Source: CAYNLK01 sp964398055
GTDB lineage: Bacteria > Chloroflexota > Anaerolineae > 4572-78 > J111
Reading direction: 5' to 3'
DNA: 64,000 bases
Assembly: GCA_964398055.1 (NCBI GenBank)
Contig: CAYNLK010000014.1
Location: forward strand, 65,404-129,403
Each line of letters starts with the position of its first letter. Within the stretch, counting starts at the first letter, position 1. The position numbers and the translations under genes are program-made. Below are positions 16,623 through 25,459 of this stretch, in pieces. A model generated the notes under the pieces. The model saw only the letters and a list, made by a program, of their open reading frames with translations. It was not told where the DNA came from and did not search any database.

Positions 16623-19016
16623 TTAGCGGAGCTCCTGCAAAATCGCGTCGAAGATATCATCTAACTGGGCGGTTGAAGCCGCCGCATAGAATTGCCCGCC
16701 GGAGCCGGGAATGGAGGCCAGGGTTTCCAGGAATTGGGCGTCGGTTCCGTTGCCCAAGCCGATGGTGTAGATGTCCACGTTGTTCTGAACGGCAATCTGG
16801 CCATAATAGATGGAACAGTCCTTACCTCTGATTTCATAGGTACTGCCTTCATCAGGCAAATAGAGGCTAGTATCGGCCCAGCAATTGGGGCCGAGGTTGC
16901 TATTGTCATAGGGATTCAGATTAGCCACGCCGTCGGTCATCACGATTATGATCCGCCGGGCCGATTCGCCCCGATTGCAGTGATCGGTCGTGGTGTCGCA
17001 GTCGTTGGCTTCAGTCCAGATGCTTGCCTCAACGTTAATGGCATTGATACCCAACATCTCCAGCCCTCGCAGTATGCCTTCGCCTATGTTGGTGCTGCCA
17101 TTAGACGGCACTCGCTCCACCATGTCCAGTACCTCCGTGTAACTGATGGGATCGGTCCCCGAGAAACATTGGTCAGCCGGATAGAACCGTTGGCAGCGTA
17201 GCTCCACCCGGGCCTCAGCCGGGGCGTCAGTCGAGTAACCCACCAGGCCGACCTGGTCGAATTCAGGCTCGAGTTTCTGAATGAAATGTTTGACCGCTTC
17301 TTTCGTAGCGCGGATGGGTTGGTAGCCGCTGAATAGATAATCTGCCAGGAGTAGATTGGTGTTATCTGCGCCCACGGCACTCCAACCATTATTCAGAGGG
17401 GGCAAGCAATCAGCCTGATCGACGGTCAGGCCGTAGATGGGATTACAGCGGTTGCAGGTCTGGCGGAAGGCCGAGCCGGCTGTAGCCTGCACCCGAGCCG
17501 CCGAGCCGTCGCTGTAGTTGCTGGTAAAGCCGGTATCGTTGGCATTGCCGATGACGATCTGATCGATATCGTAACCGGGGCCGCCGGCCCAGATTTTGAG
17601 GGTATATTTGGTTCTGGTCGTGTCGGCCAGATCTAGACCGGCTTGAGTCAGTTCAACCCAACGCCAGCGGTCGCCATCAGCTCCGCCGTAGTTCGAACCC
17701 CGCACCGGGTTAGTCCGGGTCGTTTGAATGGTTCCGTTCAGCGGGGTGGTCCCGGTCGCGCCGTTGTTCAGTAGATCATAATAGTTATAAACCGCCCAGT
17801 AAAGATTGGTGGTATCGGCAAAAGTGCCGCCGGCCTGCACCCGACCCCAGATACGGGTATCGCCGCTATCGTTCCAAGGCAGGGTAGGCTGGCCGGAGGT
17901 GATGAAGTCGTACTCCAGGCTGGGCACGCTGTCGGGGTTATCCTGCACTTCGGCCAGGGTGTAGTCGTGGCCAGCCAAATTGTGCCAGGGATGATGGGAG
18001 ACCCACGAGGCGCGGCCATAGCCGGGCAGGATAGGCGTACCGCCGGTTCCGTAGGTGCTGTCCGGATCCCACGTCTCACCTAACAACCGGTGAACGGTCC
18101 GCCAGTTGGTGTGTTGGATAGCCCAGTAACCCTCTCCTGGCTGGCGAAGGGCTGGGCTGTAAACTGAATTGTTCAAGGAATAGAGTTCAGCCTCGATGAT
18201 GATGTAGCGCCGCGAACCGGCCTCAATACCGGTGTAGTAATCCACCACGTTGCCGTCACGGCCTTCGCAGAGGTTGCCGGTGTTGCTGCCCACGCCGCCG
18301 AAGGGGTCGACCATTGTGCCGCGGGGCAGGTGGTCGGTGGGGATGGGATGGAGGAAGGCCGGGTTGGGAAAATCGACGCCGTAGTCCAGTTTTTGCCAGG
18401 GGACAGCGCCGTCGCCATACGGCTCGTAGCAGCCGTAGCAGATGGTGTCAAACTGTATCGAGCCGGACATATCAAAGACGATGGCTACATCCAAATCAGG
18501 AATATCTTTTACCGGAGTGGTGACGGTATTGGTGACGAGCCGGCCGGATTGATCGCTCAGTCTAATCTCATTGATCAGTACCGTGCCGCTGATAACCGTA
18601 CTATCGACTTGCACAGTCAACGTAACCAGGCCGGTGGTTGGCGGCGCAACTGTACCCAGGTTCCAGTTTACCGTTCCGGCGGTGTGGCTACAAGTGAGCT
18701 CGCCGGGACAGGCCATAAAGGTGGTGTTCTGTGGCAGAGTGTCGACCAGCGTCACACCGGGAGCTGGCTCGTTGCCGCCGACCTGGTAACGGATCGTGTA
18801 GGTCAACGGCTGCCCGGGCCGGACGCGACTTGATAATGCGCTCTTATCGATGGTCAAGGAATGCCAGGGTCGGCTGGGGTCGTGATCTTTGAGGATGATG
18901 GGCAGATAGATCAGGACATCCTCTTCCTGGGCGTGCAGGTCGCCGCCAGGGACAAGGATAACGGCCAACGAGAGGACGGCCAGGGCCAATACAATCGCCA
19001 AAAGTAGCCGGGACAT
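16623..19016 (-). CDS. Secreted von Willebrand factor A protein with a large insert in the VWA domain
   Basis: 797 residues, exported. The signal peptide (LLLAIVLALAVLSLAVILV) is followed by the Chloroflexota-type motif LIYLPIILK, a DUF11-like beta domain (about 45-165: LTYTIRYQVGGNEPAPGVTL, DTLPQNTTF) and a VWA domain. The MIDAS motif DMSGS is near residue 182, but the next VWA helix (ATKEAVKHFIQKLEP) begins only near 565; the Thr loop (NGSTNIGEGI) is near 642 and IIVMTDGVAN near 693. About 370 residues are thus inserted right after the MIDAS loop. The insert is beta-rich, with Cys pairs and a jelly-roll-like stretch YTLKIWAGGPGYDIDQIVI. It is likely an adhesin or surface-binding protein. 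Confidence 0.8.
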   Translation of the reverse strand: MSRLLLAIVLALAVLSLAVILVPGGDLHAQEEDVLIYLPIILKDHDPSRPWHSLTIDKSALSSRVRPGQPLTYTIRYQVGGNEPAPGVTLVDTLPQNTTFMACPGELTCSHTAGTVNWNLGTVAPPTTGLVTLTVQVDSTVISGTVLINEIRLSDQSGRLVTNTVTTPVKDIPDLDVAIVFDMSGSIQFDTICYGCYEPYGDGAVPWQKLDYGVDFPNPAFLHPIPTDHLPRGTMVDPFGGVGSNTGNLCEGRDGNVVDYYTGIEAGSRRYIIIEAELYSLNNSVYSPALRQPGEGYWAIQHTNWRTVHRLLGETWDPDSTYGTGGTPILPGYGRASWVSHHPWHNLAGHDYTLAEVQDNPDSVPSLEYDFITSGQPTLPWNDSGDTRIWGRVQAGGTFADTTNLYWAVYNYYDLLNNGATGTTPLNGTIQTTRTNPVRGSNYGGADGDRWRWVELTQAGLDLADTTRTKYTLKIWAGGPGYDIDQIVIGNANDTGFTSNYSDGSAARVQATAGSAFRQTCNRCNPIYGLTVDQADCLPPLNNGWSAVGADNTNLLLADYLFSGYQPIRATKEAVKHFIQKLEPEFDQVGLVGYSTDAPAEARVELRCQRFYPADQCFSGTDPISYTEVLDMVERVPSNGSTNIGEGILRGLEMLGINAINVEASIWTEANDCDTTTDHCNRGESARRIIIVMTDGVANLNPYDNSNLGPNCWADTSLYLPDEGSTYEIRGKDCSIYYGQIAVQNNVDIYTIGLGNGTDAQFLETLASIPGSGGQFYAAASTAQLDDIFDAILQELR

Positions 19017-19104
19017 AGTTGTCTCCTACTGGAATGTGTGTCCCCCCGTTTCGCTCTATTTTAGCACGATATTGCTGGAAAATTGCAGCGAGATTGAGCA
19101 AAAC

Positions 19105-19167
19105 GACCACGGACCGCAGACGGCCGACCGCAAATGCCCGACCGCGGACCACGGACGACCGACCGCC
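19105..19167. repeat. Heptamer array upstream of the VWA gene
   Basis: Nine units in register: GACCACG, GACCGCA, GACGGCC, GACCGCA, AATGCCC, GACCGCG, GACCACG, GACGACC, GACCGCC. It lies in the 353-bp gap 19017-19369, which holds no gene. Confidence 0.8.
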
Positions 19168-19210
19168 GAAATAGGTTGAAAGCCGGTGGTGGTCAAAGTC
19201 AAAGTTAGCA

Positions 19211-19307
19211 CGAGGCTAAAGCCCTTGTGCTGAAAGGGCGAAGCCCTATGGGCTAAAAAGGACGATTTATCGTCCTTCGCTCTCTGAGGGCGATGGCTTT
19301 AGCCTCG
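19211..19307. repeat. Foldback element with 13-bp terminal inverted repeats
   Basis: Ends CGAGGCTAAAGCC and GGCTTTAGCCTCG; inside lies a hairpin GGACGATTTATCGTCC and a second GGGC-rich pair. The whole 97 bp folds on itself. It is MITE- or REP-like, with no coding capacity. Confidence 0.7.
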
Positions 19308-19344
19308 TCCCCCAGCGGATATAGCCTTGACTTAACGACATTGA

Positions 19345-19393
19345 GTAATCTGTGATCGGTAATCGGCGGTCAGCGGTCCGCCATCGGCGGTCG
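19345..19393. repeat. Heptamer array over the transglutaminase stop codon
   Basis: Seven units: GTAATCT, GTGATCG, GTAATCG, GCGGTCA, GCGGTCC, GCCATCG, GCGGTCG. The transglutaminase stop (19370) and last codons lie inside. The units are inverted relatives of the GACCGC family at 19105. Confidence 0.8.
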
Positions 19394-21529
19394 TTTTCCC
19401 GCCACTTCCTCTCTCAACTCGCGCAGCGCGTCCTCGGCCGCTTCGACCGTGTCGGCTTCCGGGGCTGCCGGGCGGTAGGCGGCGATCTCGGCGGCCCGGG
19501 TTAGCCGGGTGAAGGCCGGCAGGTGACCGGCCCGGCGGGCGTATTCGCTCAAGGTTTCCCAGGGCTGGCGCTGATTTTGCCGGCCGGCCAGCAGTTTGAC
19601 CCCTTGCCGGTAAAGTTTGAGGATCAATTGGCGCTGCGGGTGAACGGCAGTTGCCCGGCCAGGCCGGGCTTTTCGGATAGCCAGCGTGGGCCAGAAGCGC
19701 CGGGCCAGGTAAGCCGCCAGCAGCGCCAGCCAGACCACCACCGCTGAACCGGCCAGAAAGGGCACAAAGAAGAGTAACCTGGCCAGACCGGCGGCGAAGT
19801 CGGCCAGGGGCGCAATCGGCAGTTGCAGCCCCAACCCATGGTTGGCAAAGAGCCAGTTCTGCACCGGGGTGGGGTAGGGCTGGGGCGTCCAGCCGGGGGT
19901 GGGGTCAAACGGCACCCAGCCGGACTCGGGAAAGTAGACCTCGGCCCAGGAGTGGGCGTGGTTGAGGCGGACCTCGTAGTAGTTGGTGATGGGGTTGTAG
20001 TCGCCGGAACCGTAGCCGGTGGCCAGCCGGGCCGGGATGCCCAGGCTGCGGGCCAGCACTACCAGGGCGGTCACATATTGCTCGCAAACGCCCTCCTGGT
20101 CTTCAAACAAAAAGGTATCGACCACCTCGGCGCCGGGCGGGTGGGGCGGCGGGAAGAAGTTGTACCGGTACTGGCTCAGCAGGTGGTTGGTCAGGGCCAG
20201 CGCCCGGTCGTAGTTGTTGTCGTAGGGGGCGGTCAGGTTGCGGGCCAGCTCTTTGACTCGCCCGGAGATGTTGTCCGGCAGTTGCAAGTAGCGCCGGCTG
20301 ATGTCGGCCGGGTAGGGACCGGCAGGCTCCCGGCGCAGCCGGTCGGGATCGAAGTCCGGCCGGTAGGAGATGGCGCTGTAGGTGAGGCCGGGGCGCAGAA
20401 TTTCCGGCAGGCGGATGCTGTCGCCGCGGTCCAGGGAGATGCGGGCGGCCAGGATCAGGATTTCGGCCGGGCGGTAGGTGGCAAAGAGCAGGTTGGGCTG
20501 CTCCCGGACGATGGTGAAAGATTGGACGATCCGCTCCGGTTCGGGACCGCCTGCCACGGGCCGCTCCAGGGCCGAACCGGGCGGCGGCTCGAGTTTGAAG
20601 TAGACGCCGCCCGGGTCGATGGTGGTCAGCGTGGGGTCGCTCTGTTCCCAACTGACGCCGGTGTAATAGTCGTAGCTGTGGCTGCGCCAGTAGCCCCGGC
20701 TGGGGCTGCGGACGTACATCACGATAGCGTCGCTGAGGCCGCCGCGGTAACGCAGGTCCAGGTTGGTGTCGAAGCCGTAGAAGTAGTCGCTGGTGCCGTT
20801 GCTCCAGCCGTTGATCTGCACCAGCGGCAGGCCGGGGTTGATAATCTCGGCTCTAACGCCGCCTCGCAGCGGAGTATTGATGGTAAAGGGTGGGACGATC
20901 GGGTTGTTGGTGAAGCGGGGGGTGAACAGAAAAACGACCACCAGGCTGAGTAGAGCGACTGCTCCGAAACTAATTCCAAACAGGACCAGTGAACGGGTCG
21001 GGGTGGGCGAGCGCGGGGCGAGCCTGGCTGTCCGCCGGCCGTCCGCCTGCCCGGCGATGAAAAAAGCGGCCAGCACCAGGCCGGTAAAGAGGAGCAGGTA
21101 GAGGACCAGCTCGTAAGTGCGGCTGAGCGAGGCGGCCACGTAGAGAATGGCCAGGCTGTGCAGCAGGGTATTGAACAGGCTGCGGCGGTAGCGCAGGTCG
21201 AAGCTGGTGATGCCCTGGCTGAAGATGGCAAATTGGGCCTGGGGTACGGTGAAGCCCCGGAACAGGCCGATGAACAGCCACAGCAGGGCCAGGTGGATGG
21301 CTACAAAAGTGATGCCTTGCACAATTCGGTTGCTTTTGTCCAGGTGACGGTAGCTGTACCAGTGGCCAGCCAGCATCAGCAGCGCCGTTGCCAGCACGTG
21401 AGGCCATAGCGGCGGCGCGACTCGAGCGATAGCCAGCAGCGGCGTCAGCATCGCCGCCAGGATGGCGAGCCGGAGGGGGAGAGACCGCTCCGGTTGGTTG
21501 GATCGTTTTCGATAAAGATTCATAAGCAT
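19370..21529 (-). CDS. TgpA-like membrane transglutaminase/protease-like protein
   Basis: 719 residues. The N-terminal third is membrane (about five or six helices, DUF3488/TgpA_N type). A large extracytoplasmic transglutaminase-like domain follows with the catalytic Cys in EGVCEQYVTALVVLARSLG, His in LNHAHSWAEVYF and Asp in WVPFDPTPGW. One more membrane helix and a C-terminal DUF4129-like tail follow. Start is ATG 21529 or two codons later; neither has a clear ribosome site. It sits in a run of MoxR, DUF58 and transglutaminase genes, a widespread conserved group with an unproven role in envelope protein processing. The last residues (PPMADR) are encoded by a heptamer array. Confidence 0.88.
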   Translation of the reverse strand: MLMNLYRKRSNQPERSLPLRLAILAAMLTPLLAIARVAPPLWPHVLATALLMLAGHWYSYRHLDKSNRIVQGITFVAIHLALLWLFIGLFRGFTVPQAQFAIFSQGITSFDLRYRRSLFNTLLHSLAILYVAASLSRTYELVLYLLLFTGLVLAAFFIAGQADGRRTARLAPRSPTPTRSLVLFGISFGAVALLSLVVVFLFTPRFTNNPIVPPFTINTPLRGGVRAEIINPGLPLVQINGWSNGTSDYFYGFDTNLDLRYRGGLSDAIVMYVRSPSRGYWRSHSYDYYTGVSWEQSDPTLTTIDPGGVYFKLEPPPGSALERPVAGGPEPERIVQSFTIVREQPNLLFATYRPAEILILAARISLDRGDSIRLPEILRPGLTYSAISYRPDFDPDRLRREPAGPYPADISRRYLQLPDNISGRVKELARNLTAPYDNNYDRALALTNHLLSQYRYNFFPPPHPPGAEVVDTFLFEDQEGVCEQYVTALVVLARSLGIPARLATGYGSGDYNPITNYYEVRLNHAHSWAEVYFPESGWVPFDPTPGWTPQPYPTPVQNWLFANHGLGLQLPIAPLADFAAGLARLLFFVPFLAGSAVVVWLALLAAYLARRFWPTLAIRKARPGRATAVHPQRQLILKLYRQGVKLLAGRQNQRQPWETLSEYARRAGHLPAFTRLTRAAEIAAYRPAAPEADTVEAAEDALRELREEVAGKRPPMADR

Positions 21530-21540
21530 CTACGTTATAA

Positions 21541-21635
21541 CCGCTGACGGCTGACCCCTCGGGCTGAGCCTCGGGACGAAGCCGCAGACCGCCGAAAGCC
21601 ACTGACTGCCGTCGGCTGTCTGCGGTCGGCGGTCC
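21541..21635. repeat. GACCGC/CTGCGGTC-type repeat region after the DUF58 gene
   Basis: Degenerate 7-bp units (CGGCTGA, GTCGGCT, GTCTGCG, GTCGGCG) fill nearly all the space between the DUF58 stop and the transglutaminase start. The two halves are partly inverted and can pair. Confidence 0.6.
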
Positions 21636-22841
21636 TCACATCTCCGCCAGCAGCTCCGGCCAGTTATGCGGGCTGACCGCAGCCACGTGCAGCTCTGCCC
21701 CGGTAAGCTTTGCGGCTGTTTCCGGCAAAGTTCCGTCCGGGGTAATGAAAATAGCCAATGTACCGACGCCGCCCCGGGCTAAGGCGGTCAGAGCCTGGGC
21801 TATGGCCTCGTCAGGGCGGCTGATCAGAACCACCGCAAACGGCGACGGCGGCAGGCTGTCCAAAAGCTGGCTCAAGGGCTTGCCTCCATCGTTTTGCACT
21901 TTGGCCAGGTAATTCAACACGGCCCACCAGCTTAACGGCATTTTGAGAACAGTTTGCTGCTGATTTTCCCCCGCCAGATAAAACGGGATCTTCTTGTGAG
22001 CGGCGTAATAGCCAAACGTGGCCGCCAGGCGGACGGCGGTTTCAAAGGTGGCATATTTGCCCTGGCCCACACTGCCGCCCGCCGAGAGGTCGAGCACAAC
22101 GGTCAGGCTCAATTCTTCTTCGTCGGCAAATTCTTTGACCACCAGTTTGCCTCGCCGGGCGGTGCTACGCCAGTGGACGTGCCGCAGCGAGTCGCCGGGG
22201 CGGTAGTCGCGGGCGCCGAGCAGGTCGTCACTGGCGCCTAGCCGCAGCCGGTGCGGCTGGGTGTAGCCGCGCCGTTCCAGCAGCCGCAGCCGTTTGAGCG
22301 GTACATAATAGGGATAAATCAGGATTTCACCGGGGACGGCCAGGCGGCGTTGGGCGCGAAAGAAACCGAAGGGGCCGCTCGAGGCGAGGGCTAGAGGGGG
22401 GAAGCGGTACAATCCCCGCCGGTCGCAGACGGTTTGGTAACTCAAATTGAGGGGTTGGTTTTTGAACAGGCTGGGAATAAACAGGGATTGGGCCTGCTCG
22501 GCCGGCGGAGCGCAGGGGCAGCTTTCGGTTCCGCTAACCAGCAAGAGCGGTCGCCAGCCGGTGTGGTGGAATTGGAGGATTATTTCGAGGGGGTCATCTT
22601 CGTGAAAAATGGGCAGTGACAGGTCGGGTTCGGGCTGGCCAGCGGTTGTTGGCGACAGGTTGTGAAACCAACGGCTGGCCCGGAGCGATTTTAGCAGCCC
22701 CCAACCATAGAAAAGATTGAGGAGCAGCAGCCCAACCAGCCCGGCCACCATAACATAGACCCACCCGACCTGGGTTTGATTGGCCAGCAAGTAAAGCAGG
22801 CCGGCCAAAATCAAAAAGGTCCAGGCGCGTCGGGTGGGCAT
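21636..22841 (-). CDS. DUF58 membrane protein
   Basis: 401 residues. Two N-terminal membrane helices are followed by the DUF58 domain: YRPGDSLRHVHWRSTARRGKLVVKEF (near 195-225) and then a von-Willebrand-like region with TVVLDLSAGG. DUF58 proteins accompany MoxR ATPases and transglutaminases across bacteria. Here MoxR is encoded upstream beyond the Lon-like protease and the transglutaminase immediately downstream. It is probably a substrate-binding or chaperone-client component of that envelope system; there is no direct evidence for an enzymatic activity. Confidence 0.88.
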   Translation of the reverse strand: MPTRRAWTFLILAGLLYLLANQTQVGWVYVMVAGLVGLLLLNLFYGWGLLKSLRASRWFHNLSPTTAGQPEPDLSLPIFHEDDPLEIILQFHHTGWRPLLLVSGTESCPCAPPAEQAQSLFIPSLFKNQPLNLSYQTVCDRRGLYRFPPLALASSGPFGFFRAQRRLAVPGEILIYPYYVPLKRLRLLERRGYTQPHRLRLGASDDLLGARDYRPGDSLRHVHWRSTARRGKLVVKEFADEEELSLTVVLDLSAGGSVGQGKYATFETAVRLAATFGYYAAHKKIPFYLAGENQQQTVLKMPLSWWAVLNYLAKVQNDGGKPLSQLLDSLPPSPFAVVLISRPDEAIAQALTALARGGVGTLAIFITPDGTLPETAAKLTGAELHVAAVSPHNWPELLAEM

Positions 22842-22870
22842 TGAGCAAACCTATCCCTCACATATTCAGT

Positions 22871-22965
22871 CTCAGTAGATCCAATTTTCTGGTAGCAGAG
22901 GCATCCTTATGCCTCTGCGGGGGGCATAGGAATGCCCGCCCTACGGTAAATTTGGATCTACTGAG
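22871..22965. repeat. Foldback element with 13-bp terminal inverted repeats
   Basis: Ends CTCAGTAGATCCA and TGGATCTACTGAG; inside is a 24-bp hairpin (arms GCAGAGGCAT) and a second one GGGCATAGGAATGCCC. The architecture is like 19211-19307 but the sequence is unrelated. It lies between the Lon-like and DUF58 genes in an otherwise tight operon. Confidence 0.75.
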
Positions 22966-22987
22966 TTTGGCTTTTTGGCCTAGCCAA

Positions 22988-25396
22988 TTATTGCGGCTCT
23001 TTCAACCTCGACCAGGCCTCGGCCAGCACAGCCAGCCGGGTTTCGACTCGTTGGTTCACACTGCCGGCCGGAAAGTTGCCCGTCTCGTCCCTTTCGCCGG
23101 CAGGCAGGCCGGTCAGGATTTCGAGGCCCTGGTCGATGGTCTCCACCGCGTAGATGTGGAACTGCCCGGCCTCGACCGCGGCCAGCACATCCGGCCGCAG
23201 CATCAGGTGTTTCACGTTGGCGGCCGGAATGAGGACGCCCTGGTCACCGGTTAGCCGCCTGGCCCGGCAGATATCAAAGAAACCCTCGATTTTCTCGTTG
23301 ACCCCGCCGATGGCCTGGACCTGGCCGTGCTGATTGACCGAGCCGGTCACCGCCAGTGACTGCTTGAGCGGCGCTTCGGCCAGGGCCGACAGCAGAGCGT
23401 ACAGCTCGGCCGAGGAGGCGCTGTCGCCATCGACGCCACTGTACGATTGCTCAAAGACCAGGCTGGCGCTGAGCGACAGGGGCTGATCCGGCACGTAACG
23501 GGCGCTCAGAAAGCCCGACAGGATGAGCACCCCCTTAGAGTGGAGCGGCCCGCCCAACTCCACTTCGCGCTCGATGTCGACGACCTTGCCCCGGCCCAGG
23601 CGGACCGTGGCCGTAATCCGGCTGGGCCGGCCAAAGGAGAATTGGCCCAGGCTCAGCACCGACAGGCCGTTGATCTGGCCAATCCGCTCGCCCTGGGTGT
23701 CGATGAGAATGATGTCCCGTTCAATGGCCTCGTAAGCCCGCTCGCGGATACGGCTGGCCCGGAATATCTGGGCGTCGATGGCCTGCTGCACGTCGGCGGC
23801 GGTCACTGGGTCGTGGCCGGCCTGGCCGGCCCAGTAGTCGGCCTCGCGCAGCAAGTCGGCAATGCCCTGCATCCGGGTAGACAACTTTTCGGCGTCGCCC
23901 ACCAGCCGGGCGCTGTGCTCGATCACCCGGGCCACGCCCATCCGGTCAAAATGGCGCAGCTGTTCCTTGCGAGCCAGGGTGCCAATGAGCCGGGCGTAGA
24001 GCATGTTGGTGTTGGCATTGCGGGCCATCTCCTCTTCAAAATCGACCACCACTTTGAACAGTTCGTTGAAGTCGGGATCGTACTCACTCAGAAGGTGGTA
24101 TAACATCCGGTCGCCCAGTAACACAATTTTGATGTTCAGGGGGATCGGTTCGGGTTCAAGGGCAATGATGTTGACCAGGCCAAGCTGCTGCCCAGGCGAC
24201 TCAATCCCGATTTCTCTAGCCCGTAAGGCCCGTTTGAGCGCTTCCCAGACGAAGGGCTGGGACAAGACTTTGTGGGCATCCAGAATCAGATAGCCGCCAT
24301 TCGCCTGCTGCAATGAACCACTTTTAATCAGGCTGAAATCGGTCATCACTACGCCCATCTGGGCCATAATGTGTTCGATCCGCCCGATCAGGTTCTGGTA
24401 GGTTGGGTTATCCTGATAAACCACCGGGGAGCCTTTGGCCTCGCTGCGGTCGACCAGCACATTGACCTGGTAGCGGCGAAAGGGGGCTGGTCCCAACAGC
24501 GACCGGGGTAAAGGGATGCCGGCCAGAGGCGGAGGCGCTTCTTCCTCTTTTCTGCGGAAATCATCGACATTTTCAACCACATCTTTTTCCACCGCGTCAA
24601 GGTAGGTAATTACGGCAGGCTGTTCACGGTGTTTTTGACGCAGTTCGGTAATCAGGTGGCCGACGGCAAACCTGGCCACTTCTCGATCTAGCGACTTCAT
24701 CTTTTCCCGATGTTCTCGCTCCCGCTGCTGGACCCGGCCAATCGTTTCCTCCAGGTAGACCTGTAAATCGCTGATGGCCTCCTGGATGCCCTCCTGTTCG
24801 GCCTCGGGTAACTGTTGAAACTCCTCGGTTTTGAGGACTTTGTCGCCCTTGAGGGGGGCAAAGGCCAACCCGGCCGGGGTACGGATAACGGCCAATCCCC
24901 GTTCGTAGGCTTGTTGCTGCAAATCTTTGAAGGCCCGTTCCTGCATATCGGCGAATTCCTCCTGCAGGGCCTGCTTCTGGGAGCGGTAGTCATCCTTTTC
25001 AAAGGCAGCCGGAATGGCTGTGCGCAGTTCCTGGATCAACTTATCCATATCTTGCTGCAAGGCGATTCCCTGGCCCGGGGGAAGCTGCAAGACGCGCGGC
25101 CGGTGGGGCAGGTCAAAGTTATTGACATAACACCAGTCATCCGGCGTAGGTTCGGTGGCGGCCTGCTGCTCCAAAAATTGGCGCACGGCGCTGTATTTGC
25201 CGGTGCCGTGCGGACCCAACACAAACAGGTTGTAGCCTTCGCGGCGGATGCCAATGCCAAATTGAACCGCCTCAACCGCCCGGGCCTGGCCGATCAGTCC
25301 CTCTAAATCCTCCAATTCGGCCGTAGTTTCAAAAGCGAATTGCTGGGGGTCACAACGGGTGTACAATTTTTGGGGTGGTAAAGATTGGATGGTCAT
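22988..25396 (-). CDS. Lon-like ATP-dependent protease (LonC/AAA_32 type)
   Basis: 802 residues. Unlike classical Lon it has no N-terminal substrate domain; the N-terminus carries an AAA_32-type ATPase with a P-loop FVLGPHGTGKYSAV and Walker-B-like GGYLILDAHKV, interrupted by a long helical, charged insert (about 130-270). The C-terminal S16 protease domain has the catalytic Ser in GVDGDSASSAEL (near 657) and Lys in IGGVNEKIEGF (near 700). The family degrades unfolded proteins but its targets are unknown. It lies between moxR and DUF58, in the same orientation, with a hairpin repeat in the gap to moxR. Confidence 0.9.
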   Translation of the reverse strand: MTIQSLPPQKLYTRCDPQQFAFETTAELEDLEGLIGQARAVEAVQFGIGIRREGYNLFVLGPHGTGKYSAVRQFLEQQAATEPTPDDWCYVNNFDLPHRPRVLQLPPGQGIALQQDMDKLIQELRTAIPAAFEKDDYRSQKQALQEEFADMQERAFKDLQQQAYERGLAVIRTPAGLAFAPLKGDKVLKTEEFQQLPEAEQEGIQEAISDLQVYLEETIGRVQQREREHREKMKSLDREVARFAVGHLITELRQKHREQPAVITYLDAVEKDVVENVDDFRRKEEEAPPPLAGIPLPRSLLGPAPFRRYQVNVLVDRSEAKGSPVVYQDNPTYQNLIGRIEHIMAQMGVVMTDFSLIKSGSLQQANGGYLILDAHKVLSQPFVWEALKRALRAREIGIESPGQQLGLVNIIALEPEPIPLNIKIVLLGDRMLYHLLSEYDPDFNELFKVVVDFEEEMARNANTNMLYARLIGTLARKEQLRHFDRMGVARVIEHSARLVGDAEKLSTRMQGIADLLREADYWAGQAGHDPVTAADVQQAIDAQIFRASRIRERAYEAIERDIILIDTQGERIGQINGLSVLSLGQFSFGRPSRITATVRLGRGKVVDIEREVELGGPLHSKGVLILSGFLSARYVPDQPLSLSASLVFEQSYSGVDGDSASSAELYALLSALAEAPLKQSLAVTGSVNQHGQVQAIGGVNEKIEGFFDICRARRLTGDQGVLIPAANVKHLMLRPDVLAAVEAGQFHIYAVETIDQGLEILTGLPAGERDETGNFPAGSVNQRVETRLAVLAEAWSRLKEPQ

Positions 25397-25415
25397 TGTT
25401 CAGCTCCTTAAGGAC

Positions 25416-25448
25416 AAGTGATCGGACCTTTTTTTGTGCCAGTCACTT
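25416..25448. repeat. Degenerate short copy of the dispersed palindrome
   Basis: AAGTGATCGG... and ...GCCAGTCACTT around a T-run. It lies between moxR and the Lon-like gene, inside the operon. Confidence 0.55.
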
Positions 25449-25459
25449 TTGTATTTTGC

